A DNA stretch of 32,800 bases, from NCBI GenBank assembly GCA_028870315.1, contig JAGWPW010000097.1:1-32800 (forward strand), in the 5' to 3' direction. Of the stretch, positions 16,311 through 24,132 are shown one piece after another; position 1 is the first letter of the stretch, and each line of letters starts with the position of its first letter. The stretch is from Sphingomonadales bacterium. GTDB taxonomy: Bacteria > Pseudomonadota > Alphaproteobacteria > Sphingomonadales > Sphingomonadaceae. Made by a program: the position numbers and the translations under genes. Below the pieces are notes generated by a model. The model saw only the letters and a list, made by a program, of their open reading frames with translations. It was not told the DNA's origin and did not search any database.

Positions 16311-17322
16311 CGGCGATTTTCAGCACCAGCTTGCCGGTGTTCGCCCCCGAAAACAGCCGCATGAAGGCGGGATAGGCATTTTCGAGCCCGTGCTGGACAT
16401 CCTCGTCGATGCGCAACCGGCCGGCCGCCATCCATTCGGCCATGATCGGCGCTGCCTCGGCGAAGCGCGGCGCGAAATTCATGATCAGGAAGCCGAAGAT
16501 CGTCGCCTCCTGCACCAGCACCGACCACAGGTTGCGGATACCGACCTTTTCGGGCAAATTATATTCGGCGATGAGCCCGCACAGCACGATCCGCGCCTTG
16601 CGGGCAAGGTTGAGCAGGCTTGCGTCCATCACCACCCCGCCGACATTCTCGAACAGGATATCGACGCCGCCGGGCGCGAGGCGACCGATCTCGGCGGCAA
16701 GCGCGGCCTGCGTCTTGCCCTTGTAGTCGATCGCCGCATCGAAGCCGTAATCCGCGATCAGCCGGCGGCATTTTTCGGCACCGCCAGCGATGCCGATGGT
16801 GCGGCAGCCGGCGATCCGGCCGATCTGGCCGACGACCGAGCCGACCGCCCCCGCCGCGCCCGAGACCAGCAGCACCTCGCCGGCCCGGGGCTTTGCGACT
16901 TCGAGCAGGCCGAAATAGCCGGTGAGCCCGACCGCACCCATCGCCGAGAGGAAGCGCGAGGGCGATTCGACCTGCGACACATCGAGCTTCATGGTGAAGC
17001 CACCCGGCACCATCGCCGAATAATCCTCAAGCGCATTGAGCCCCATCACCCAGTCGCCTTGCGCGAAATCCGGGTTGTCCGAGGCATGGACCACGCCGAC
17101 GCAGGTCGCACGGATGGGATCGCCAAGCGCGATCGGCGGCATGTAGCTCGGGCCATCGTCCATCCAGCCGCGCTGCGCGGGATCGAGCGAGGCATAGCAG
17201 TTGCGCAGCACGAAGCCGCCCGGCGGCGGCGCGGGAACCGCCGCCTCGGCCAGGCGGAAATCCTCGGGAACCGGCATGCCATGCGGCCGGCGCATGAGCA
17301 GGAAGCGACGATTGACGGTCAT
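16300..17322 (-). CDS. Medium-chain NADP-dependent reductase (CurA / leukotriene B4 dehydrogenase-like)
   Basis: A 340-residue zinc-free medium-chain reductase of the curcumin-reductase/prostaglandin-reductase group, which reduces activated C=C bonds using NADPH. The dinucleotide-binding segment SGAAGAVGSVVGQ (154-166) is clear, followed by GCRTIGIAGGAEK. The typical QRGWM near residues 50-54 and ENVGG later support the family. The ATG at 17322 (MTVNRRFLLM) has GGAGAGACCC upstream; the 86 extra upstream residues are promoter sequence. It could saturate a double bond made earlier in the pathway. It is divergent from the TonB receptor gene. Confidence 0.9.
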   Translation of the reverse strand: MTVNRRFLLMRRPHGMPVPEDFRLAEAAVPAPPPGGFVLRNCYASLDPAQRGWMDDGPSYMPPIALGDPIRATCVGVVHASDNPDFAQGDWVMGLNALEDYSAMVPGGFTMKLDVSQVESPSRFLSAMGAVGLTGYFGLLEVAKPRAGEVLLVSGAAGAVGSVVGQIGRIAGCRTIGIAGGAEKCRRLIADYGFDAAIDYKGKTQAALAAEIGRLAPGGVDILFENVGGVVMDASLLNLARKARIVLCGLIAEYNLPEKVGIRNLWSVLVQEATIFGFLIMNFAPRFAEAAPIMAEWMAAGRLRIDEDVQHGLENAYPAFMRLFSGANTGKLVLKIADGR

Positions 17323-17372
17323 GGGTCTCTCCGCTGGGGCATCCGCGAAATTCACCGAGCCAGCGCCGCCAC

Positions 17373-17443
17373 GCACCTGTGACTTGTTGCAGTAGGGTTT
17401 GGCTGTGCCCCGATTAAATAGAAAGCACAACGGCACATGTGAC
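17373..17443 (+). promoter_or_regulatory. Two near-identical 11-mers in the TonB receptor promoter
   Basis: GCACCTGTGAC (17373-17383) and GCACATGTGAC (17433-17443) are exactly 60 bases apart and flank an AT-rich stretch (TTAAATA, 17414-17420) that may be a -10 box. The core CACATGTG is a palindrome. A paired regulator site is likely but unproven. Confidence 0.4.
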
Positions 17444-17471
17444 GGCCCGGATCGGGCTTGGGGAGGTAGGA

Positions 17472-19793
17472 ATGCCAAATAGCATGCTTCGTCGCGCGCT
17501 GCTCGCGCTGACCGTGACCACCGCGCTGACCGGGCTTGCCAGCCCCGCGCTGGCCGATGGCGCGCCCGCCGCGCCGCCACAGGCGGACACCGCGACGACC
17601 AGCGTCGATACCGGCGACATCATCGTTTCCGCCCGACGGCGCAACGAGACGCTCCTCTCGACCCCGGTGGCGATCACCGCGATCAGCCCCTCGATGCTGG
17701 AGAGCAAGGCGGCGGTCAACATCGCCGACCTCCAGGGCGCCGCGCCCGGCCTGCTCATCACCCAGCAGAACTCGGGCGCGCAGGCGGCAAACCTGTCAAT
17801 CCGCGGGCTGACCTATGCCGACATCGAGAAATCGCAGACGCCGACCGTGGGCGTGGTCGTCGACGGGGTCGCCATCGGCACCAACACCGGCCAGTTGCAG
17901 GACGTGTTCGACATCGCCCAGATCGAGGTGCTGCGCGGGCCGCAGGGCACGCTGTTCGGCGCCAACACCATCGGCGGCGTCATCAACATCGAGCGCACCA
18001 AGCCGACCATGGAAACCGGCGTCAAGGCCGAGGCCACCTATGGCCAGTGGAACACCTGGGATGCCAAGGCCATCGTCAATGTCGGCAATCACGAAAGCTG
18101 GGGCCTGAAGGCGTGGTATTTCCACGACCAGAGCGACGGCTACTATTACAATACCACCAGCAACAGCCGCACCGGCGGCAACAAGGACGACAGCTTCGGC
18201 GCCTCGCTGCTGTTCAAGCCGACCGGCTCGAACTTCGACGCCGAACTGACCGTCGAGGACGTCATCCAGTCCTTCACCCCGGTCAACGTCAGCCTGACCA
18301 AGCCGGGTGAAGCCTTCTACGGCGTCGCCACCCCGCCGGCCAACCTCTACCAGGTGTCGGACCTGCCGACCTACAGCAATTATCATGCGCCCGACGCGAC
18401 GCTGAACATGAATTACGATCTCGGCACGGTGAAGCTGACCTCGATCACCGGCTGGCGCCACAGCAACGAAGCCCAGACCCAGGACTTCGCGACCGCCGGT
18501 CTGTATTATGTGCTGCGCAAGCAGACCTATACCCAGTGGAGCCAGGAGTTCCGGGCCGCGGGCAAGATCGTCAGCAGCCTCGACTATGTCGTCGGCGCCT
18601 ACTACTTCAATTCATACTATAATTTCACGCAATGGACCGATATCGGCGTCGGCAATCCGCTGTACAGCACCACCGCCGCCAACCCGTCGACCGATCCGGC
18701 GGTGCTCGCCGGGCTGGCCAGCCAGCAGGTCGAATATGCCTCGACCACGTCCTACGCGGTGTTCGGCGACTTCAACTGGGCCTTCGCCAACCACTTCCGC
18801 CTGAGCTTCGGCGGTCGCTGGAGCCACGACAAGAAGGTGCTCGACAATCAGGACGCAGCGTTCACCGGCTGCTCCCCGATCACCCAGCCGGGCGGCAATT
18901 GCGGCCTGATCGGCAATGGCACCGCCAATTTCTCGAAGTTCACTCCCAAGGTCGGGCTCGACTGGCGCCCGAACAATGATGTGATGCTCTATGCCAGCTG
19001 GTCGCGCGGCTACCGCGCCGGCGGCTTCAGCCCGCGCGCCGAAACCCCGCTCTACGCGACGACGCCGTTCCAGCCGGAAACGGTCGATGCCTATGAAATC
19101 GGCACCAAGCTCGCCACCCCCGACCACAAGGTCGAGGTCGATCTCGCCGGCTTCATTTCCGACTACAAGAACATGCAGCAGAACCTGACCGTCCCCGGCG
19201 GCCCGACCGGCAACCAGACGATCACCGGCAACGTGCCGGGCGGCGCGCTGATCAAGGGCATCGAGGCCGATGCGACGCTGCGCCCGATCCGGCACCTGAG
19301 CATCACCGGCACCGCCGCCTACACGTCCTCGCATTTCCGCAACTTCCTGGTCGATTGCGCGGTCGGCGCCGGGATCGGGGTGTGCAACTACTCGGGCAAC
19401 AACCTGATCTACGCGCCCAAGTTCAGTGCATCGCTCAACGGCGAATACACGGTGCCGACCAGCTTTGGCACGGTGGTGACCACGCTCGGCTGGCGCCATA
19501 TCAGCCCCTATGACGAGCAGATCTCGCAGGCGATCCTGCCGACCTCGACGACCAGCGTGAACTATATCGGCGGCAATGACCCGCGCGTGCGCACCATCAC
19601 CCAGGACCTGATCGACGCCAGCGCCACCGCCAACTTCAAGCTGTCCGGCGCGGATGCCTATCTGCGCGTGTTCGGCCGCAATCTCGCCAATGTGCAAACC
19701 ACCACCGCCGCCTTCACCGTCGCCGGGCTGTGGTCGTTCGCCTCGGCGATCGAGCCGCGCACCTGGGGCGTGACCTTCGGCGTCAAATACTGA
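17472..19793 (+). CDS. TonB-dependent outer-membrane receptor
   Basis: A 773-residue receptor. A signal peptide (about 1-28, MLRRALLALTVTTALTGLA then SPALA) is followed by a TonB-box-like DIIVSARRRNE, a plug domain (VQ-type repeats, LSIRGLTYADIE, IEVLRGPQGTLFGANTIGG) and a long beta-barrel ending in an aromatic residue (GVTFGVKY). It imports a substrate across the outer membrane using proton-motive force from TonB/ExbB/ExbD, which are not in the window. The ATG at 17472 has GGAGG upstream. Its position within catabolic genes suggests uptake of the pathway substrate rather than iron. A strong terminator follows. Confidence 0.95.
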   Translation: MPNSMLRRALLALTVTTALTGLASPALADGAPAAPPQADTATTSVDTGDIIVSARRRNETLLSTPVAITAISPSMLESKAAVNIADLQGAAPGLLITQQNSGAQAANLSIRGLTYADIEKSQTPTVGVVVDGVAIGTNTGQLQDVFDIAQIEVLRGPQGTLFGANTIGGVINIERTKPTMETGVKAEATYGQWNTWDAKAIVNVGNHESWGLKAWYFHDQSDGYYYNTTSNSRTGGNKDDSFGASLLFKPTGSNFDAELTVEDVIQSFTPVNVSLTKPGEAFYGVATPPANLYQVSDLPTYSNYHAPDATLNMNYDLGTVKLTSITGWRHSNEAQTQDFATAGLYYVLRKQTYTQWSQEFRAAGKIVSSLDYVVGAYYFNSYYNFTQWTDIGVGNPLYSTTAANPSTDPAVLAGLASQQVEYASTTSYAVFGDFNWAFANHFRLSFGGRWSHDKKVLDNQDAAFTGCSPITQPGGNCGLIGNGTANFSKFTPKVGLDWRPNNDVMLYASWSRGYRAGGFSPRAETPLYATTPFQPETVDAYEIGTKLATPDHKVEVDLAGFISDYKNMQQNLTVPGGPTGNQTITGNVPGGALIKGIEADATLRPIRHLSITGTAAYTSSHFRNFLVDCAVGAGIGVCNYSGNNLIYAPKFSASLNGEYTVPTSFGTVVTTLGWRHISPYDEQISQAILPTSTTSVNYIGGNDPRVRTITQDLIDASATANFKLSGADAYLRVFGRNLANVQTTTAAFTVAGLWSFASAIEPRTWGVTFGVKY

Positions 19794-19822
19794 CAGGCGC
19801 CGATTGCCGATCCACCCTTGAG

Positions 19823-19855
19823 GCGCGGCTGCGCAAGCAGCCGCGCTTTTTTTTT
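19823..19855 (+). terminator. Rho-independent terminator after the TonB receptor gene
   Basis: A perfect ten-base stem, GCGCGGCTGC and GCAGCCGCGC, with a GCAA loop is followed by nine T residues. It ends only 23 bases before the ATG of SDR 8, leaving no room for an ordinary promoter after it. Confidence 0.92.
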
Positions 19856-19878
19856 GAAAACGACCACGGGAGACGCAG

Positions 19879-20643
19879 ATGAACAGGCTCGAAGGCAAGG
19901 TGGCACTGGTAACCGGCGGCGCTTCGGTGCCCGGGCTCGGCAGCAGCACCGCGCAACGCTTCGCCGAGGAAGGCGCGATCGTCTATGTGACCGACCGCGA
20001 TGACGCGGGCGCCGAAACGGTCGCAGGCGGCATCCGCGCTGCGGGCGGCAAGGCGCATGCCATGGCGCATGATGTCACCAGCGAGGCCGACTGGGACCGG
20101 GTGATGGCGGCGATCACCGCGGCGCATGGCGGCCTCGACGTCCTCGTCAACAACGCCGGCATCGCCGTGCTGCGGATGATCGAGGATTTGACCAGCGCCG
20201 ACTGGGCGCTCCAGAACCGGGTCAATCTCGACAGCGTGTTTTATGGCACCCGGCGCGCGGTGCTGGCGATGCGCAAGGCCGGCCGCGGCGGCTCGATCAT
20301 CAACATCTCGTCGGTCGCGGGGCTTGTCGGCGTACCGGGCTGCGCGGCCTATGCGGCGGCCAAGGGCGGCGTGCGGCTGTTCTCGAAGGTGATCGCCGTG
20401 GAATGCGCCAAGGATCGCATCCGCTGCAACAGCGTCCACCCGGGCATGATCGCCACCAACATGCAGGGCGTGGCGCTGGAGGACAACGCCAGCAATTACG
20501 ATGCGACGCTCGCGCTCATCCCGATGGGCATCATGGGCGAGCCGGTCGACATCGCCAACATGAACCTGTTCCTCGCCAGCGACGAGGCGCGTTACATCAC
20601 CGGCGCCGAATTCGTCGTCGATGGCGGCATGTTCGCCACCTAG
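19879..20643 (+). CDS. SDR 8
   Basis: A 254-residue SDR with NNAG (91-94), S144/S145, and Y158-x3-K162 (AYAAAKGG). The cofactor loop is lengthened, TGGASVPGLG (12-21), compared with the standard TGxxxGIG. TDRD (38-41) favours NAD(H). The ATG at 19879 has GGGAGA upstream. Expression may depend on read-through of the receptor terminator. The convergent SnoaL-like gene is separated by 117 bases that hold a perfect inverted repeat. Confidence 0.92.
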   Translation: MNRLEGKVALVTGGASVPGLGSSTAQRFAEEGAIVYVTDRDDAGAETVAGGIRAAGGKAHAMAHDVTSEADWDRVMAAITAAHGGLDVLVNNAGIAVLRMIEDLTSADWALQNRVNLDSVFYGTRRAVLAMRKAGRGGSIINISSVAGLVGVPGCAAYAAAKGGVRLFSKVIAVECAKDRIRCNSVHPGMIATNMQGVALEDNASNYDATLALIPMGIMGEPVDIANMNLFLASDEARYITGAEFVVDGGMFAT

Positions 20644-20649
20644 CGGTCC

Positions 20650-20702
20650 GATTCTGACATTTGCATCCGCCATCGGCCGGGTCGTGTGCAAATGTCAGAA
20701 TC
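20650..20702. repeat. Perfect 16-base inverted repeat with 21-base spacer
   Basis: GATTCTGACATTTGCA (20650-20665) and TGCAAATGTCAGAATC (20687-20702) are exact reverse complements. The arms are AT-richer than the flanks, and the spacer is ordinary GC-rich sequence. It could be a small mobile-element remnant or the terminal repeats of a lost insertion, a transcription terminator without a T-run, or a protein-binding site. It lies just after the SDR 8 stop. Confidence 0.8.
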
Positions 20703-20725
20703 AATCCACCAGCTCCAGCCGGGCC

Positions 20726-20750
20726 GGCGGCGCGGCGTCATCGCGCCGCC
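20726..20750. terminator. GC hairpin near the end of the second SnoaL gene
   Basis: GGCGGCGCG and CGCGCCGCC form a nine-base stem with a seven-base loop, 10 bases beyond the SnoaL stop on its strand. No T-run follows, so it is only a possible terminator. Confidence 0.3.
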
Positions 20751-20760
20751 GCCTGCCGGT

Positions 20761-21189
20761 TCAGCCGCCCTTCGGCCCCTGCTGGCGGTGGATGTTGCGG
20801 AAGGTGCGGCTGTGGAACAGCCAGCGGCCGTCGCGCTTCACGCAGACATCGTCATAGACGCCGCGGTCGCGCAACGTGACCGTGCCCTGGTCGTAGATCT
20901 CCGAGGTATAGCTGCGCACCACCGCGCGATCGCCGTCGATGGCGATCGAACCCGGCCAGGCCTCGAACATGATGCCCGGATAGGCCTTCATCGCCTCCAC
21001 CCAGAGCGCGACGATGGCATCGCGGCCGGTCTGCGTCGGAAACTCGGGGTAATCGGGCATCGACCACACCGCGTCCTCGGCCCATGTCGCGCCCCAGGCG
21101 GCCGCGTCGCGCCGGGTCACGGCATCGGCGTAGGTTTCGAGCAGTTCGCGGATGGCAAGGCGGTCCTCGGCGGGGCCGGTGAAGGGCAT
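20761..21189 (-). CDS. SnoaL-like protein 2
   Basis: A 142-residue NTF2-fold protein. The N-terminal helix pattern DRLAIRELLETYADAVTRRD and the late strand segments GVYDDVCVKRDGRW fit the SnoaL-like family. Unlike the SnoaL protein at 6767-7219, the residue five after Y20 is T25, not aspartate, so the BaiE-type pair is not kept. The ATG at 21189 has GGGAGA upstream; longer extensions cover the divergent promoter. It may be an isomerase or ligand-binding protein; the function is unknown. It is divergent from SnoaL-like protein 3. Confidence 0.82.
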   Translation of the reverse strand: MPFTGPAEDRLAIRELLETYADAVTRRDAAAWGATWAEDAVWSMPDYPEFPTQTGRDAIVALWVEAMKAYPGIMFEAWPGSIAIDGDRAVVRSYTSEIYDQGTVTLRDRGVYDDVCVKRDGRWLFHSRTFRNIHRQQGPKGG

Positions 21190-21289
21190 GCTGGTCTCTC
21201 CCGTTGTGTTGGCGGCGCATGGTAGCCCCGCCGGCACGCCCGCGAAGCTGTGCGAATGGGCAGGTGGGCGCGCGCGCGCGGCGCGGCTA

Positions 21290-21301
21290 GCCCATTGGCC
21301 A
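21290..21301 (+). promoter_or_regulatory. Candidate operator, GCCCATnnGCCA motif (copy 3)
   Basis: GCCCATTGGCCA here is identical to 11594-11605 before the CoA ligase. It is 53 bases upstream of SnoaL-like protein 3, in the divergent region. The following bases, GCTTCCGC, resemble GTTTCGC after copy 1. Confidence 0.3.
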
Positions 21302-21354
21302 GCTTCCGCGCGGCCGCGCTTTGGCCGACACCCGAGGCACGAGAGGAACCCGCC

Positions 21355-21762
21355 ATGCCGATGACACCCCAGCAGATGGAACGCCTTGTCGATGATCTCT
21401 ACGCCGCCACCGGGCGCGGCGACTGGGACACCGCGGCAGCGATGCTGACCGAGGATTTCGTGGTCACCGAGGCCGACGGCCTGCCCATGGCCGGCACCTA
21501 TCGTGGCCGGCAGGCGCTCAAGGAACTGTTCCTCAAGGTCATGGGGATGCTCGACGTCGCCGCGCTCGACCGGGTGGCAATGACCTGCGGCGACGATCAT
21601 GTGATCGTGATCATCACCATGCGCTTCGCCGATCCGGCGCTGGCGCCCGCCGAACTGTGCGAGGCGCTGCGCTTGCGCGACGGCAAGGTCTGCGAGATCA
21701 AGCCCTTCTACTTCGATCCCGCGCCGGTCCGCGCGGCATGCGCGGCAAAGGCGCGCGGCTGA
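21355..21762 (+). CDS. SnoaL-like / ketosteroid-isomerase-fold protein 3
   Basis: A 135-residue NTF2-fold protein. DWDTAAAMLTEDFVVTEADGLPM and GTYRGRQALKELF follow the usual helix-strand pattern of the nuclear-transport-factor-2/ketosteroid-isomerase group. Family members isomerise, dehydrate or simply bind small molecules; no specific catalytic set is certain. The ATG at 21355 has AGAGG upstream. It faces the sulfotransferase gene convergently, with 29 bases between stops. It marks the right end of the first catabolic block. Confidence 0.8.
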   Translation: MPMTPQQMERLVDDLYAATGRGDWDTAAAMLTEDFVVTEADGLPMAGTYRGRQALKELFLKVMGMLDVAALDRVAMTCGDDHVIVIITMRFADPALAPAELCEALRLRDGKVCEIKPFYFDPAPVRAACAAKARG

Positions 21763-21791
21763 GACACGCCCGCGGGGGCTCGAATACCGGG

Positions 21792-22724
21792 CTATTTCAA
21801 CAGGCGCCTGACCTTGTGATCGATACGCGCCTGCGCGCCCGCGCCAAGCCGCGCCACCCCGAGGTTTCGCGAGAGCGCAACCAGCAGCGGGTCGATCGCG
21901 CCGAAATGGCGCAGTTGGTAACGCCAGATCGCCGCCTTGTTGCGCAGCCACAGCACCAGCAACCGGCCACCGCGGGGCACGATCGGGGTGATGCCGCTGG
22001 CGCGATAGCCGCGGCGGGCGAGCAGGCCGCCCGTGCGGCCCTCGACGAGGGCGATCTCGACCGGGGTCTGCCCGCGGCGCCATTGCTCGATCAGCGCAAC
22101 ATCGGGCGCCGCATAGCTGCTGCCCCGGTGATAGGCGAGCATCGCGTCATCGAAATCGATCCCGAGAAAGCGGCACAAATCCTTGAGCTGTCCTTGTGTG
22201 TCGCGAATCACGGCCTCATAGCGCAATTCGTGGGCGCGTATCGCCGGTCGCGCCGCGATCACCCGATCCCATTCGTTTTCGGTGTCGATCCAGTGCCCGA
22301 CTCCATGGAACACATCGCCGGCCCAGCCCATGCCGATCGACGATTTCGCGACGTCGCGCGGATCGCGCAGCATGTGAACGACCGGTGCATCGGGGAACAG
22401 CGCCAGCGCCTTTCCCAGATGACGATGCAGCATCAGCACGACGGGCCGCTCATCCGATGGCGCAAGCTGGCGCAGCAGATCCCTGATAGCATCGGCGGGT
22501 TTCAGCCGGAGATCGAGTCTTGCCCCGCTGTCCCTGAAAATTCGATCGCGCGCCAGCGCCGCGCTGTCGAGGCTGGCATCGAGGTTGGGATTGATCGTCA
22601 GATAATCAAATAAAAAGTCCGCCTCTCCAAGAAAGATCAGGCTTCTATTTCCGTTCAGCATCAGTCCAACAAGCGTAGTTCCGGACCGAAGTGCGCCATA
22701 TACAATTATTGGACCTATATTCAT
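21792..22724 (-). CDS. Sulfotransferase family protein
   Basis: A 310-residue PAPS-dependent sulfotransferase. The 5'-phosphosulfate loop is YGALRSGTTLVG (9-20), and the 3'-phosphate region is HMLRDPRDVAKSSIGMGWAG. The C-terminus is basic (ARIDHKVRRLLK). The 5' end of the gene is clearly more AT-rich than the rest (ATGAATATAGGTCC), running into the AT-rich intergenic stretch. Neighbouring glycosyltransferases suggest that it sulfates a surface glycan or lipid rather than joining the catabolic pathway. It may have arrived by transfer. Confidence 0.88.
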   Translation of the reverse strand: MNIGPIIVYGALRSGTTLVGLMLNGNRSLIFLGEADFLFDYLTINPNLDASLDSAALARDRIFRDSGARLDLRLKPADAIRDLLRQLAPSDERPVVLMLHRHLGKALALFPDAPVVHMLRDPRDVAKSSIGMGWAGDVFHGVGHWIDTENEWDRVIAARPAIRAHELRYEAVIRDTQGQLKDLCRFLGIDFDDAMLAYHRGSSYAAPDVALIEQWRRGQTPVEIALVEGRTGGLLARRGYRASGITPIVPRGGRLLVLWLRNKAAIWRYQLRHFGAIDPLLVALSRNLGVARLGAGAQARIDHKVRRLLK

Positions 22725-23064
22725 TAAAATAATCTCTAAATTTGTTATACATTTTAAAATTTAATTTCAAAACCCGTAAGATATTATATATATTTACTCA
22801 ATTACGGCGCCATAGCCTCGAGAAATGTAAATTATTTCTATAAATCATGCACTTTTATCTAAATATTTGTTGTCGTGTCGCTTTTACCCAAACACCGTTC
22901 ATCGAAGATAAAAAGCCAGAAGCCGATTTTGACGCGACGCTCCAGCCGCAAGATCGAACACCTTTGCGTCACCGATCGCGCATGCTTGCGGCGCATGTTC
23001 AACCCGCGTCGAGGACGTGCTCGATCATTGCAAAAATCTGCGTCGCGTTGAAGAAGGAAACATC
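22725..23064. other. AT-rich intergenic stretch between sulfotransferase and glycosyltransferase
   Basis: About 340 bases without a convincing gene. The first ~180 bases are strongly AT-rich (for example ATATTATATATATTTA), unlike any other part of the window, and GC content recovers after about 22900. CCGTAA and TTACGG form a small inverted repeat inside. It should hold the divergent promoters for the sulfotransferase and glycosyltransferase genes, and is a candidate for silencing-protein binding or a transfer scar. An in-frame reading from 22847 runs into the glycosyltransferase in the wrong frame and is not a gene. Confidence 0.75.
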
Positions 23065-23091
23065 ATGTCGGCAGCCGTCACATCCCCATGA
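23065..23091 (+). promoter_or_regulatory. Eight-codon upstream ORF coupled to the glycosyltransferase start
   Basis: ATG at 23065 follows a good Shine-Dalgarno (AAGAAGGAAA) and encodes MSAAVTSP, ending at TGA that overlaps the glycosyltransferase ATG (ATGA, 23088-23091). The glycosyltransferase start itself has no obvious ribosome-binding site, so its translation may depend on this leader. Alternatively a frameshift hides a longer N-terminus. Confidence 0.45.
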
Positions 23092-24132
23092 CCGGGCACG
23101 CACCGCAGCTCGGCGTGGTCGTCATCGGGCGCAACGAGGGCGAGCGGCTGCGCCGCTGCCTGCTCGCCCGCCCACCGCAGGCGGGTTGCGTCTATGTCGA
23201 TTCGGGCTCGGTCGATGGCAGCGTGGCGCTGGCACGCGAGCTGGGGGTCGAGGTCGTCGAACTGGCCGCGCCGCCGCGCTTCACCGCCGCGCGCGGACGC
23301 AATGCCGGGCTGCGTCATCTGCTGGCGCACTGGCCCGATCTCGAATTCGTCCAGATGGTCGATGGCGATTGCGAACTGCACCCGCAATGGCCGGCGAAAG
23401 CGATCGCGGCGCTGCAAGCCGAACCGGGGCTGGCGCTGGTCTTCGGCCGGCTGCGTGAACGCTTTCCCGAGCGTTCGATCTACAATGCGCTGTGCGACGA
23501 TGAATGGAACGTTCCGGTCGGCGAGGTGGCGGTCGCGCCGGGAAATATCCTGTGCCGCGCGGCGGCGCTGCGCGCGATCGGCGGCTATCGCGAGGACATG
23601 ATCGCCGGCGAGGACCCCGAGATGGCGCTGCGGCTGCGCGCCGCCGGCTGGCGCCTGCGCCGGATCGATGCGGAAATGGCGCTGCACGACGCAGCGATCA
23701 CCCGTTTCGGCCAGTGGTGGCGCCGCGCCGAACGCGGTGGCCATGCCTTTGCCGAGCTTGCCACGCGCCATCCGCGCTCGCGGCGGCCCGACTGGCGCCG
23801 CCAATGCCTCAGCATCCTCGGCTGGGGGGGGGGTGCTGCCCGCGCTCATCCTTGCCGCGCTTCTCGCCTCGCGGCTTGCCGGGCCGGCCGCGCTCGCGCT
23901 TGCCGGCGTGCTGGCCCTGGCATGGCCGGCAAAGATGCTCCAGATTGCCGCATCGCGCCATCGCCACGGCCTTGGCGCCAGGCTGGCGCTGGCAAGCGGG
24001 GCGCTGCTCATGATCGGCAAATTTCCCGAATGCCTGGGGGTCGCGCGCTTTTATCGCAACCGCCTTCTGGGGCGCGGATCGCAACTCATCGAATACAAGC
24101 AGGTGATCGTATCGGGTGGCGAGCATGGCTGA
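23088..24132 (+). pseudogene. Family 2 glycosyltransferase, frameshifted at a G10 tract
   Basis: The first ~245 codons encode a GT2 catalytic domain: VVVIGRNEGERL, DSGSVDGS (38-45), VDGDCELHP (91-99) and GEDPEMALRLRAAGW (174-188). At 23824-23833 ten consecutive G residues put the rest out of frame. Removing one G restores a continuous 347-residue protein whose C-terminal part has hydrophobic helices (VLPALILAALLASRLAG, ALALAGVLALAW) and ends EYKQVIVSGGEHG. As read, translation would leave the family frame and run to about 24179. This may be a real mutation, phase variation by slippage, or a sequencing error. It overlaps the next gene by eight bases. Confidence 0.85.

Noticed and set aside
12000..20000. 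Possible CRISPR array or tRNA genes
   Set aside because: No regularly spaced repeats and no cloverleaf-like sequence were found here or elsewhere in the window.
21269..21280. (CG)6 tract in the SnoaL divergent promoter, possible Z-DNA former
   Set aside because: Short alternating CG runs are expected in such GC-rich DNA, and nothing else supports a function.
22847..23458. 203-codon open frame in and after the AT-rich stretch
   Set aside because: After about 60 codons it is merely an out-of-frame reading of the glycosyltransferase, and the first part has no similarity or good ribosome-binding site.
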